Part shown: positions 25,220 to 33,862 of the stretch, piece after piece
Position numbering within the stretch: position 1 is the first letter of the stretch
How the letters are laid out: each line of letters opens with the position of its first letter
Source: Pandoraea sputorum
GTDB taxonomy: Bacteria > Pseudomonadota > Gammaproteobacteria > Burkholderiales > Burkholderiaceae
DNA: 64,000 bases
Reading direction: 5' to 3'
Assembly: GCF_000814845.2 (NCBI RefSeq)
Contig: NZ_CP010431.2
Coordinates: 1,364,001 to 1,428,000, forward strand
Made by a program: the position numbers and the translations under genes
Notes under the pieces: model-generated
What the model saw: only the letters and a program-made list of their open reading frames with translations
Told to the model about the DNA's origin: nothing
Databases searched by the model: none

Positions 25220-27427
25220 ATGTCTTCCGCTCCGGCTCACCGGGTCAGTCGCGTTTTGCGCGCGAATGGCCGTCTCGCTGCACGTCATCTTTCTCTGGCT
25301 CCCCGTAGCACCGTCGCACCGCTCGCGCTCGCCACATTACTGACGTTTGCCGCGTCGTCGGCGTTCGCGCAATCGGCCACCGACGCGACCGACACCACGA
25401 ATACCGGGGCCGCGCCTGCCATGCTCAAAGCGACGACGGTGACCGATTCGACGCTGCGCGAAACGCCGCAAAACCTGAAGCAGTCGGTGCAGGCCGGTGC
25501 GCTCGGTTCGCGTAGCCAGCTCGACACGCCGTTCTCCACGACGGTCGTGAGCCAGGAGCAACTCGAGAAGCGTCAGGCGACCAAGCTCGGCGACGTGTTC
25601 GTCACGGACGCCTCGGTGACCGACGGCAGTAATGCATTCGACGCATGGGCCGGTTATATCTACGTGCGGGGCATGCCCATCGACTGGCAATCGGGCTTCA
25701 AGCTTGACGGCATGCCGGTCATGACCTACGGCGTGACCATGCCGTACGAACAGTTCGACCGCGTGGAATTGCTCAAGGGCCTGTCCGGCTTTATGTACGG
25801 TTTCGTCGCCCCGGGTGGCGTGGTGAACTACGTCACGAAGAAGCCGACGGACGAGCGCATCGCCAGCATCGATGTGGGTTTTCAATCGGAAGGCATCTGG
25901 CGTGAGCACGTCGACCTCGGCGGGCGCGCCGGTCCGAACGACATGTTTGGCGCGCGTCTGAATTACACGCACGAAGAAGGCCGCACGTACACCGACGGTA
26001 ATCTGAACCGCGACACGGTGTCGGTCGCCCTCGACGCACGCATCACGCCCGACCTCACGTGGAACTTCGGCGCGATGTATCAGGACCGTCGCGCGACGGG
26101 CACCTCGCCGTCGCTCTCGACGTACAACTTCACGGGCAACCAGTTGCCCGCGCCGATCAATGTGTCCAACGCGAACCTGCAAACGCAGGCGACGCACCTG
26201 AACACGATCACGCAGTTCTACACGACGGGCCTGCAATACCAGCTCAACCCGGACTGGAAGGTCTCGGCCAACTTCGCGTACAACAAGTCGACGCGCGACC
26301 GTAACGAAGCCACCCTGTACCTCCTGAACGGTGCCGGTAACTTCAGCGGCATGAACGACCTCGGCGACGAAGTGAACACGTTCCACGCGTGGCAGGTGAC
26401 GGCCGAAGGCAAGGTCCGCACCGGTCCGCTGACGCATCAACTGACGTTCGGCTACGCGTCGCAATATCAGACGAACGATTACGCCTACACATACAGCCCG
26501 AGCTACACGGGCAACCTGTATCAGGGCACGTCGTATCAGTTCTACGGCAACGGCACGCCGCTTCAGGCGCAACGCTCCAGCGCCATCGAGCAGAAGTCCG
26601 TTTTCGCGTCGGATACCGTGCAGATCACGGACCGCTTCTCGGTACTGGCCGGTGGCCGCTTCACGAACTACGACCAGACGAATGCGCAGGGCGCGTCGAC
26701 GTACTCGACCAACGGCGTCTTCACGCCGACCCTCGCTGCGATGTACAAGCTCACGCAGAACACCACGGCCTACGCCAGCTATGTTGAAGCGCTCGAAGCG
26801 GGGGAAGTGGTCGGTTCGACCTACGCCAACGCGGGTGCGGTGCTCAACCCGTTCAAGAGCCGTCAGTATGAAGTCGGCGTGAAGACGGAACAGGCGACCT
26901 GGAGCACCACGGCGGCGCTGTTCCGCATCGAACGCGGCGCGGTGTACACGAACAGCGCGAACGCTCGCGTGGCCGACGGTCAATCGATCTATCAGGGGAT
27001 CGAACTCGCTGGCTCTGTGAAGCTCGGCCCGCAGTGGATGCTCGGTGCCAGCGCCATGGCCCTCGACGCCTGGTACGCGCGCACGGCCGGTGGCTTCGAC
27101 GGCAACCGTGTCGGCGGCGCGCCGCGCTTCGTGCTCTCGGGCAATGTCGAATACAAGGTGCCGTACGTGCCGGGCCTGTCGGTCGGCGGCGATATCCGCT
27201 ACAACGGCCGCACGACGCTCAACCCGCAGAACTCGCTGACGGTCTCCGGCTACACGCTGATCAACATCGGTGCGACGTACCGCACGCGCGTGGCCGGCAA
27301 GGACGTGACGCTGCGCGCAGCCGTGAGCAACCTCACCAACCGCAAGTACTGGGAGTACCAGTACGACAACTACATCAAGCCCGCCGACCCACGCATGGTC
27401 AGCCTGAACGCCAAGATCGATTTCTGA
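25220..27427 (+). CDS. TonB-dependent siderophore receptor
   Basis: This 735-residue outer-membrane receptor has a long signal peptide ending near AFAQ (residues 1-50), then a plug domain (DTPFSTTVVSQEQLEKRQ near 95; YIYVRGMP near 145; GGVVNYVTKKP near 205). A 22-strand barrel follows, ending in LNAKIDF with the C-terminal Phe needed for assembly. A probable TonB box is in ATTVTDS near residue 72. It imports a ferric siderophore, probably of the FhuE/FpvA class. A Fur box precedes it. No siderophore biosynthesis or ABC import genes are adjacent, so it may take up a foreign siderophore. A terminator follows. Confidence 0.9.
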   Translation: MSSAPAHRVSRVLRANGRLAARHLSLAPRSTVAPLALATLLTFAASSAFAQSATDATDTTNTGAAPAMLKATTVTDSTLRETPQNLKQSVQAGALGSRSQLDTPFSTTVVSQEQLEKRQATKLGDVFVTDASVTDGSNAFDAWAGYIYVRGMPIDWQSGFKLDGMPVMTYGVTMPYEQFDRVELLKGLSGFMYGFVAPGGVVNYVTKKPTDERIASIDVGFQSEGIWREHVDLGGRAGPNDMFGARLNYTHEEGRTYTDGNLNRDTVSVALDARITPDLTWNFGAMYQDRRATGTSPSLSTYNFTGNQLPAPINVSNANLQTQATHLNTITQFYTTGLQYQLNPDWKVSANFAYNKSTRDRNEATLYLLNGAGNFSGMNDLGDEVNTFHAWQVTAEGKVRTGPLTHQLTFGYASQYQTNDYAYTYSPSYTGNLYQGTSYQFYGNGTPLQAQRSSAIEQKSVFASDTVQITDRFSVLAGGRFTNYDQTNAQGASTYSTNGVFTPTLAAMYKLTQNTTAYASYVEALEAGEVVGSTYANAGAVLNPFKSRQYEVGVKTEQATWSTTAALFRIERGAVYTNSANARVADGQSIYQGIELAGSVKLGPQWMLGASAMALDAWYARTAGGFDGNRVGGAPRFVLSGNVEYKVPYVPGLSVGGDIRYNGRTTLNPQNSLTVSGYTLINIGATYRTRVAGKDVTLRAAVSNLTNRKYWEYQYDNYIKPADPRMVSLNAKIDF

Positions 27428-27457
27428 TCGACGCTCGGTGTTTTGATGCGACGAACG

Positions 27458-27483
27458 ACAGCGGCCTGCGGGCCGCTGTTTTT
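27458..27483 (+). terminator. Rho-independent terminator of the TonB receptor gene
   Basis: ACAGCGGCC (27458-27466), loop TGCG, GGCCGCTGT (27471-27479), then TTTT. It lies 31 bp after the stop codon. Confidence 0.85.
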
Positions 27484-27570
27484 CATTGTGTGGCAGATGC
27501 TCGTTGGAGCAGGGCTATCGCCGTCATCGAAACAATCAATCGATGTCTCGGAAGAAAGCACTTGACTATC

Positions 27571-27586
27571 TATCTACTGGTAGATA
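27571..27586. promoter_or_regulatory. TetR operator upstream of its own gene
   Basis: TATCTACTGGTAGATA: half-sites TATCTAC and GTAGATA are perfect inverted repeats, 11 bp before the tetR start codon. A near-identical site lies beyond the tetR gene, upstream of the Ohr gene. Confidence 0.75.
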
Positions 27587-27597
27587 AAGTTCGTCCC

Positions 27598-28182
27598 ATG
27601 AACCGCACAACGACATCGCCCGCTGCACCGACCGTCCGGGAACAACTGCTCGATCACGCGCAGACGTTTCTGATGACGCGAGGCTACAACGGCTTTAGCT
27701 ACCGTGATCTGGCGGAGCGCGTCGGTGTGAAGACGTCGAGCATTCATTACTACTTCCCGGCCAAGGAAGATCTGGTGCTCGAAGCGATCAAGGCGTACGA
27801 CGGTTTCATCGGCGAAGGACTGGCAGCGATCGACGAGACGCTGCCCGCACCGGAAAAGTTGGCGTTGTATGCGAAGGGCTTTGGAAGAATCATCGAAGAC
27901 GGCCATCGGATTTGCCTGTGCGGCATGCTGGCGGCGGACATCGAAACGCTGCCGGAGACGGTACGCGAAGCGGTGCAACGGTTCTTCGCGTTTCACGAAG
28001 CATGGCTGGCGCGGGTGCTGACACAGGGCACGCAAGCGGGCTCGCTGACGTTGACGTCCTCGCCGGAAGCAACGGCCCGCGCACTGTTCGCTGGGTTTCA
28101 GGGCAGTGTGATGGCGTCGCGGTTGTTCCGGGCGCCGTCGAGGCTGGAGGATGTGGTCGCGTCGGTATGTGGCGTGGCCTGA
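27598..28182 (+). CDS. TetR/AcrR-family transcriptional regulator
   Basis: The protein has 194 residues from ATG 27598; the frame is open far upstream but only through receptor-antisense-like sequence. The HTH is FLMTRGYNGFSYRDLAERVGVKTSSIHYYFPAKEDLV (residues 25-61, split between helices), with the C-terminal helical domain containing RICLCGMLAADIETLPE near residue 100, whose two cysteines could sense thiol stress. An operator overlaps its promoter, and a second precedes the Ohr gene. It likely represses itself and ohr. Confidence 0.88.
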   Translation: MNRTTTSPAAPTVREQLLDHAQTFLMTRGYNGFSYRDLAERVGVKTSSIHYYFPAKEDLVLEAIKAYDGFIGEGLAAIDETLPAPEKLALYAKGFGRIIEDGHRICLCGMLAADIETLPETVREAVQRFFAFHEAWLARVLTQGTQAGSLTLTSSPEATARALFAGFQGSVMASRLFRAPSRLEDVVASVCGVA

Positions 28183-28262
28183 AGGGCTGAAAACGCGCCG
28201 CAAACGACCGTGGCGCAGCAGGATCAACACGGGAGGCATCTCCCGTTTATTTGGGTTTGATC

Positions 28263-28284
28263 ATCTATCTAGTGGTAGATAGAT
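28263..28284. promoter_or_regulatory. Second TetR operator, upstream of the Ohr gene
   Basis: ATCTATCTA (28263-28271), GTGG, TAGATAGAT (28276-28284). The core TATCTAGTGGTAGATA differs by one base from the site before tetR. It lies about 180 bp before the Ohr start. Confidence 0.7.
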
Positions 28285-28461
28285 TTTGTGAGATGCGAGA
28301 AACGGGACGAGCGAAGCGGTGAGGTTACCGCGACGTTCACAGAAGGTGTCCCGTGGGTGCATTAAGATGACCGCTTGGCTGCAAGGCACCGCGTTGTGCT
28401 GTGTCGGGTCAGGAAGGTCGAAGTTTGGAAGTGAAATTTTTCTACTTACCAGGAGTTCGTC

Positions 28462-28887
28462 ATGTCGATCGAAAAAGTGCTGTACACCGCCCATGCCACC
28501 GCCACCGGAGGCCGTGATGGCCGCGCCACGTCGTCGGACGGCGTGCTCGACGTCAAGCTGGTTGTGCCCAAGGAAATGGGTGGCCCCGGCGTTGGCGGCA
28601 CGAACCCGGAGCAACTGTTCGCCGCTGGCTACTCGGCCTGCTTCCTGGGTGCGCTGAAGTTCGTCGCAGGCAAGGAAAAGGTGACGCTGCCCGCTGACAC
28701 GAAGATCGACGGTAGCGTCGGCATCGGTCAGATCCCGACCGGCTTCGGCATTCAGGCCGAACTGAAGATCAGCGTGCCGGGCGTCGATCGCGCCGTGGTC
28801 GAAGGCCTCGTGCAAAAGGCGCACATCGTGTGCCCGTACTCGAACGCCACGCGCGGCAATATCGATGTGACGCTGACGATCGTTTAA
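28462..28887 (+). CDS. ohr: Organic hydroperoxide resistance protein, Ohr/OsmC family
   Basis: The protein has 141 residues, the normal Ohr length. The catalytic cysteine pair is present: YSACFLGAL (peroxidatic, near residue 60) and [10 protein letters not shown] (resolving, near 125), with the Arg-containing start region [20 protein letters not shown]. Ohr reduces organic and lipid hydroperoxides using lipoylated proteins. The TetR gene upstream and the shared operator suggest TetR rather than the usual MarR-type OhrR control. Start has AGGAG 9 bases upstream. Confidence 0.92.
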   Translation: MSIEKVLYTAHATATGGRDGRATSSDGVLDVKLVVPKEMGGPGVGGTNPEQLFAAGYSACFLGALKFVAGKEKVTLPADTKIDGSVGIGQIPTGFGIQAELKISVPGVDRAVVEGLVQKAHIVCPYSNATRGNIDVTLTIV

Positions 28888-28925
28888 TCGTCTCCGTCCT
28901 GGCCCTCGCCGAACGTCGTATGTGA

Positions 28926-28951
28926 AAAGAGCAGCCCTCGGGCTGCTCTTT
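28926..28951 (+). terminator. Rho-independent terminator of ohr
   Basis: AAAGAGCAGCCC (28926-28937) and GGGCTGCTCTTT (28940-28951) form a 12-bp perfect stem with a 2-nt centre, 39 bp after the ohr stop codon. Confidence 0.85.
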
Positions 28952-28998
28952 CGCTTTCTGCCGCCTGCACTGCTGCGCGGCGTCGCGTCACTTCCTCT

Positions 28999-29643
28999 TC
29001 ACTTCGTCTTCACTTCGACCTTGATGCCGTCCGGCAGCACGGTGATCGCACCCGGCTCGACGTCGCGACCGCCGTATTTCAGCTGTTCCGGCTTGAACGT
29101 GTAAATCGGGTATTGATTGAGGACTTGCTGCGCGACATTGCCGCCGATGGCCGTGAGTTGCTGACCGTAGGCGGGCGGCATGCCATTCACGTCGACGCGT
29201 TCGACGCTCGGATTGTCGAGCAGCACAGCACGTTTGACCGGGTCGTACTTCAGCGCGCTGGAGATCGCGAGCACGCCTTTGAGCGGCTGACCTTGCAGCA
29301 GCACGTTCTGCACCTGCGCATCGACTTGCGTATTGATGCGGTTGGCCTGCGGATTGAAGCCGATCTGCGGATGCGTCAGTTCGACGGCGAGCAACTGGCC
29401 GTAGTTCAGCGTCGTCGGAAAACGTTTGTCGACGGCGGCCTCGATGTCTTTGCGCGTCATCGTGTACTCGCCGGTCCAGATGTTGTAGGCGGCATAAGCA
29501 GGGCGCATGAACGGCGTGAGCGTCAGACCGAGTAACCCGCCGATGGCGAGACGCAGGGTGTCGCGGCGCGAAAGGGCGGAAGTGTCGTCGAGACGCAGCG
29601 TGTGCGTGATCGTTTGGTTGCGGCGTGAGCGTTGCGAAGTCAT
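28999..29643 (-). CDS. DUF1439 domain protein with Tat-like signal
   Basis: The protein has 214 residues from ATG 29643; ATG 29700 would add 19. A twin-arginine signal, SRRDTLRLAIGG, with cleavage near AYAA (residue ~52) precedes a domain resembling YceB/DUF1439: YTMTRKDIEAAVDKRFP and DNPSVERVDVNGMPPAY. Such proteins are periplasmic or lipid-linked and of unknown function. Secretion of a folded protein via Tat is an inference from the signal. It is upstream of slyX on the opposite arrangement of small genes. Confidence 0.72.
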   Translation of the reverse strand: MTSQRSRRNQTITHTLRLDDTSALSRRDTLRLAIGGLLGLTLTPFMRPAYAAYNIWTGEYTMTRKDIEAAVDKRFPTTLNYGQLLAVELTHPQIGFNPQANRINTQVDAQVQNVLLQGQPLKGVLAISSALKYDPVKRAVLLDNPSVERVDVNGMPPAYGQQLTAIGGNVAQQVLNQYPIYTFKPEQLKYGGRDVEPGAITVLPDGIKVEVKTK

Positions 29644-29811
29644 GTCACTGGGCCCGGCAAGCGGGCGTGCTTGAATCGTCGATGGTCGTGTGACTCGCAT
29701 GGCGTGGAATCGTTCTGAATGAAGCGTTGATCCATACGACCGACGTCGGAAACAAGATTCCACAATTTCCGTTGCGAGGCGGCCATAAATGCTGCCGCAA
29801 CGAGGCGCGTC

Positions 29812-30048
29812 TCAATAGTGCGGCGGGATTTCGTGACGCGGATTGCCATCGCCGCCACTCTGCCCCTGCGATTGCATCTGTTGATAAAGCGCCTTGAGCT
29901 GCTTCTGTAGCAGATCGATTTGCTGCTCCTGACGCGTCACGATCTCGTTGAGCGTCTCCAGCAGATCTTCCTGAAATGCCGCTTTGACTTCGAGTTCGAC
30001 GACGCGGGCTTCCAACGATTCCATGAGCTTCTCCGGTGAACGCGGCAT
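29812..30048 (-). CDS. slyX: SlyX family protein
   Basis: The 78-residue protein is almost entirely a coiled coil ([20 protein letters not shown] to [11 protein letters not shown]) and ends in the invariant HEIPPHY tail of SlyX. SlyX is a small cytoplasmic protein of unknown function, often next to slyD or fkpA. Here it stands between DUF1439 and YnfA. The start has GGAG upstream. Confidence 0.92.
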   Translation of the reverse strand: MPRSPEKLMESLEARVVELEVKAAFQEDLLETLNEIVTRQEQQIDLLQKQLKALYQQMQSQGQSGGDGNPRHEIPPHY

Positions 30049-30138
30049 TGTAGGCTATTGAACGATCCACACGTCCGCGCTGCAACGCGTGAGTTGTGCG
30101 GCGAGACGTTTCACGAACGTGCCGGGCATAATCGCAAC

Positions 30139-30456
30139 ATGAAAACTTTTCTGCTTTATGTCGCCACGGCGGTCGCGGAAATCGTCGGTTGCTACTTGCC
30201 CTGGTTGTGGCTCAAACAGGATCGCAGTGCGTGGCTGCTGGTGCCTGGCGCTGCGGCGCTTGCGCTGTTCGCGTGGTTGCTCACGCTGCATCCGTCGGCC
30301 GCCGGACGCGTCTACGCCGCATATGGCGGCGTGTACGTCAGTGTCGCCATTGTGTGGTTGTGGCTTGTCGACGGCGTGCGTCCGACCTCCTGGGACGTCG
30401 CGGGTGTCGTCGTGGCGCTCGCGGGCATGAGCCTGATTGCGTTTCAGCCACGCTGA
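30139..30456 (+). CDS. YnfA/UPF0060 family membrane protein
   Basis: The 105-residue protein has four transmembrane helices: [19 protein letters not shown] is the diagnostic first helix, and it ends [22 protein letters not shown]. It resembles the small multidrug resistance topology, but no transport substrate is established. The Glu in the first helix (AVAEIVG) is conserved as in SMR proteins. Divergent from slyX. Confidence 0.9.
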   Translation: MKTFLLYVATAVAEIVGCYLPWLWLKQDRSAWLLVPGAAALALFAWLLTLHPSAAGRVYAAYGGVYVSVAIVWLWLVDGVRPTSWDVAGVVVALAGMSLIAFQPR

Positions 30457-30489
30457 AACCACACAGGCAGCAACAGCAAAGACGGCCGT

Positions 30490-31164
30490 TCAGGTCGTCT
30501 TCACCCGATAGGTGCAACGTTGTCCGCCCGCAAGGATATGCGTCTCGCGCGACACGGTGCCACGCTCGCCGATCAACTCCTGGAACAGTTCCAGTTCCGT
30601 ACGGCAAAAGCCCTGACAAGTCTTGGCCGCCGCGCAGATCGGGCAGTGATCTTCGATCAGCAGCCAGTCGTCGCCATCGCGCTCCACGCGCGCCATGTAG
30701 CCTTCCGCCGAACGAATTTCCGCGAGTTTCTCCATGCGTGCCGATAGGCAGGGCAGCGGGTCGATGGCCTTTTTGTAGCTCGTGCGCGTCTCCGCCGCGC
30801 GTTGCGTGATAAGCCGGTCGAGCCCGTCCTCGCCGAACAACTGGCGGATCGAGCCGATCAGTTGAATCGTGAGCGTGGAGTGCGCGTCGGGGAAGCGACT
30901 GTGACCGGCTTCGGTGAGGGTCCACGCCTGACGCGGACGTCCCGCGCCGCGCGAAGGCATTGTCTCGCCAGCGAGCAGACCGTCCGCCACCAGCTTCTGC
31001 ACCTGCTGACGCGCCGCTTCCGCCGTGATCCCCAACCCCGAGGCGACTTCCGCCGTCGACGCAGGGCCTTGCGTCTTCAACCAATGCAAAACGCGCTCGT
31101 GCCCGGCGACCGGGACCACGAGCGGTGCTGCCCTATTATCCAAGTGGTTATTTGGGTAATTCAT
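30490..31164 (-). CDS. SufR-like HTH regulator with C-terminal cysteine cluster
   Basis: The protein has 224 residues from ATG 31164. The N-terminal winged HTH is ASTAEVASGLGITAEAARQQVQKLVADGLL (residues 31-60), as in SufR/DeoR-ArsR-like proteins. The C-terminal part has CPICAAAKTCQGFC near residue 172 and a further Cys in GGQRCTY at the end, arranged like the [4Fe-4S] or [2Fe-2S] ligands of SufR. An Fe-S-dependent redox or iron-sensing repressor is predicted. It is divergent from an MFS gene with a 28-bp inverted repeat between, likely its operator. Confidence 0.8.
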   Translation of the reverse strand: MNYPNNHLDNRAAPLVVPVAGHERVLHWLKTQGPASTAEVASGLGITAEAARQQVQKLVADGLLAGETMPSRGAGRPRQAWTLTEAGHSRFPDAHSTLTIQLIGSIRQLFGEDGLDRLITQRAAETRTSYKKAIDPLPCLSARMEKLAEIRSAEGYMARVERDGDDWLLIEDHCPICAAAKTCQGFCRTELELFQELIGERGTVSRETHILAGGQRCTYRVKTT

Positions 31165-31175
31165 CGCGAGGCATG

Positions 31176-31203
31176 TAATATCCAAGAACTTTCTTGCATA
31201 TTA
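31176..31203. promoter_or_regulatory. Near-perfect 28-bp inverted repeat, likely operator
   Basis: TAATATCCAAGAA (31176-31188) and TTCTTGCATATTA (31191-31203) are inverted repeats with one mismatch, 12 bp from the regulator start and 26 bp from the MFS start. Any protein bound here would block both. Confidence 0.75.
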
Positions 31204-31229
31204 GTCGCCTCAGGGGTGACTGTCCATCC

Positions 31230-32732
31230 ATGACAACGAGCACGACGAATTCCACGGCACCGGGCTGGCGCGATTTGTTAAGTGGCAGCAACGGCTGGCG
31301 GTCGCTGGCGCTGGCGGGCGGGGTCGCGTTGCATGCGACCAACGTGTATGTGGCGACGACGGTGTTGCCGTCCATCGTGAAAGAAATCGGCGGACTGGAT
31401 CTGTATTCGTGGAACACGACACTGTTCGTCGTGGCGTCGATCCTCGGCTCGGTCTTCGCGGCTCAGATGCTCGCGACGCTGGGGCCTCGCGTCGCTTACA
31501 TTGCGGCGCTCGTCGGCTTCAGTGCGGGCACGATCGTGTGCGCAGCCGCGCCGAGCATGCCGTGGATGCTGGCGGGACGCACGTTGCAAGGCTTTGGCGG
31601 CGGCATTCTGCTTGCATTGAGCTACGCCTTGATCCGCATCGTCTTCGCGCCGCCGTTATGGTCGCGGGCGATGGGGCTGGTCTCGGGGATGTGGGGTGTT
31701 GCAACGCTCTGCGGCCCGGCCGTCGGCGGTGTTTTCGCGCAGTTCGGTCACTGGCGCTGGGCGTTCTGGTCGTTGCTGCCCATTGTGGTGGGACTGGGCC
31801 TCATCATCCGCGCACAGGTACCGGCCGGACGTGCCGTGAAGGCCGCAGACGGGACGTCGCCAAGCCACGGTGACAACGACGGCGCGCACGCCGTGCCGTG
31901 GTTCAAGGTCGTGCTGCTGTGTGCGTCGGCGGTGGCGATTTCGCTCGGCGCAGTGGTGAATTCGCACGTCGTGGCCGCCGGTTGGATGGTGTTCGGCCTC
32001 GCGCTTGCGTGGTGGCTGGCGCAGCGAGAGCGCAGCGCGCGCCATGCGTTGCCGCGACTGATGCCCACGGGCGCGTACTCGCTGCGCACGCGTCTGGGCG
32101 GACTCTACGCCACGATGAGCCTGCTCGGTCTGGCCATGACGAGCGAGATCTACATCCCCTATTTCCTTCAGACGATTCACGGACAGACGCCGTTTGCTGC
32201 GGGCTATCTCGCTGCACTCATGGCGGCGGGCTGGTCGGTCGGCTCGATGAAGAGCGCCAGCCGTCAGGGCGACGCCGCCGAGCAGCGCGTTCGCCTCGGT
32301 CCGGTCATCGTCGCTGTGGGGATGTTCGCGCTCGCATGGTTGCTGCCGCAGGCATCGCTCTTCGACAGCGCCGCAGGGATTACGACGCTTTGCGTAGCGC
32401 TATTCGGCGTGGGGATCGGTGTCGGCATCGGCTGGCCGCATTTACTCACGCGGGTGATGACGGCGGCGCGTCCGGGCGAAGCGGGGCTGGCGTCTGCCTC
32501 GATCACCACGGTGCAGTTGTATTCGATGGCGCTCGGCTCTGCGCTCGCGGGACTCGTCGCGAATTCGGCGGGTCTGGCCGACGGCGGTCTGCGCGAAATC
32601 CAGCGCGCTTCGATCTGGTTGTTCGCGGTATTCGCCCTCGCACCCGCAGGCGCTGCCGTCATCATCCGGCGCGGCAGGGCAACCGCATTCGTTAGCGGAC
32701 AGAACGAACGAGAGGGACAGGAGGCGTCATGA
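31230..32732 (+). CDS. MFS transporter (multidrug-type)
   Basis: This 500-residue protein has 12-14 hydrophobic segments, with the family signature in LAGRTLQGFGGGILLALSY (near residue 117) and ARPGEAGLASASITT near 410. The hydrophilic central loop (DGTSPSHGDNDGAHAV) separates the two halves. Drug/metabolite efflux is likely. Its stop codon overlaps the next gene (lysR) as ATGA, so they are co-translated. A SufR-like regulator is divergent. Start ATG 31230 was taken rather than 31194, which lies in the operator. Confidence 0.85.
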   Translation: MTTSTTNSTAPGWRDLLSGSNGWRSLALAGGVALHATNVYVATTVLPSIVKEIGGLDLYSWNTTLFVVASILGSVFAAQMLATLGPRVAYIAALVGFSAGTIVCAAAPSMPWMLAGRTLQGFGGGILLALSYALIRIVFAPPLWSRAMGLVSGMWGVATLCGPAVGGVFAQFGHWRWAFWSLLPIVVGLGLIIRAQVPAGRAVKAADGTSPSHGDNDGAHAVPWFKVVLLCASAVAISLGAVVNSHVVAAGWMVFGLALAWWLAQRERSARHALPRLMPTGAYSLRTRLGGLYATMSLLGLAMTSEIYIPYFLQTIHGQTPFAAGYLAALMAAGWSVGSMKSASRQGDAAEQRVRLGPVIVAVGMFALAWLLPQASLFDSAAGITTLCVALFGVGIGVGIGWPHLLTRVMTAARPGEAGLASASITTVQLYSMALGSALAGLVANSAGLADGGLREIQRASIWLFAVFALAPAGAAVIIRRGRATAFVSGQNEREGQEAS

Positions 32733-33862
32733 TCGATCGAATCACTGCCATGCGTACCTTCGTACGCGTGGCCGAAGTCGGCAGCTTCACGAAGGCGGCG
32801 GCATCGCTCGACATACCGCGCGCGACGGCGACGACACAAGTGCAGCATCTCGAGCGCTGGTTCGGCGTGGCGCTCTTCACGCGCTCCACCCGGCGTGTAG
32901 CGCTCACGATGGAAGGTGCGGCGTATTACGAACGATGTTCGTCGATTCTCGCAGACGTCGAAGAAGTCGAGTCGGGGTTGTTCGGCGCGCAGGCGCAGTT
33001 GCGCGGACGCCTCGCCGTCGTTCTGCCGCCGGTCATCGCGCGGGAGGTGGTCATGCCGTCGCTCGCTGAGTTTCAGGCGCGTTATCCAGGACTGGAGATT
33101 GCACTCGATGCGACGCCTGCACACGGAGACTGGCGTGGCGACGGAGTGGATTGCGGTGTCGTGCTGGGAGAGTTGCCGGACTCGCGGCTGGTGGCGCGAC
33201 ATCTGGGCGACCTGCCGCGCGTGACGTGCGCAAGCCGTCGCTATCTCGACCTGCACGGCACGCCGGAGGATCTCGACGGACTGGCGACGCACACGTCAGT
33301 CAAATGGCTGTCTGCACCGGCGGAGTCGTTGGCCTCACTTGCCGTGCCATCGCAGGGGGCGCCGGGATCTTCCGGTGAGGGCGCTCAGGGCTTCATGTTA
33401 CCGACGCGCTGTGGCGATCTCACCCTGACGGTCGGCGGTCAGGCGACGTGCGTGCGCACGCGCGGACAGTTGCACGTCGGCGACGAAGCGGCGTATCTCG
33501 CCGCAGGGCTGGAAGGGCTGGGACTGATTCAGCCGACGCTGCTGGCGGCCGCACCGTATCTGGCGTCGGGGCGTCTCGTGCCGGTGCTGCCGAAGTGTCC
33601 ACCGCCGCCGTTGCGGCTGTCGGCGGCGTATCCGGCGCAAAAACGCGTATCGCCGCGTGTGCGCGCGTTCGTCGATTGGCTGGCGTTGATCTGCGAGCCG
33701 TTAGGTCGTGCGCAGACCGCAGCCAGCGACGTAACAGGAGATGCAGGAACGGTCGACCCGAAGGCCGACTCGAAGGCCGACGCGAAGGATTATGTACCCC
33801 TGCCGGTCTTGCCCGAGGGGGCGCCGTCCAGCACGCGACGCTCGTTGACGCTGCCCGCGTAG
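32729..33862 (+). CDS. LysR-family transcriptional regulator
   Basis: The protein has 377 residues, about 70 longer than usual. The N-terminal HTH (MRTFVRVAEVGSFTKAAASL, RATATTQVQHLERWFGVALF) and effector domain are normal. The C-terminus adds a low-complexity tail with a 4-residue repeat (KADSKADAKD) and LPEGAPSSTRRSLTLPA. It is overlapped by 4 bp with the MFS gene upstream and by 73 bp tail-to-tail with the GGDEF gene. It probably regulates the MFS gene. Confidence 0.88.
   Translation: MIDRITAMRTFVRVAEVGSFTKAAASLDIPRATATTQVQHLERWFGVALFTRSTRRVALTMEGAAYYERCSSILADVEEVESGLFGAQAQLRGRLAVVLPPVIAREVVMPSLAEFQARYPGLEIALDATPAHGDWRGDGVDCGVVLGELPDSRLVARHLGDLPRVTCASRRYLDLHGTPEDLDGLATHTSVKWLSAPAESLASLAVPSQGAPGSSGEGAQGFMLPTRCGDLTLTVGGQATCVRTRGQLHVGDEAAYLAAGLEGLGLIQPTLLAAAPYLASGRLVPVLPKCPPPPLRLSAAYPAQKRVSPRVRAFVDWLALICEPLGRAQTAASDVTGDAGTVDPKADSKADAKDYVPLPVLPEGAPSSTRRSLTLPA

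Noticed and set aside
25337..26983. 548-codon open frame on the minus strand
   Set aside because: It lies within the TonB receptor gene on the opposite strand and shows only Val/Arg/His-rich composition with no motif.
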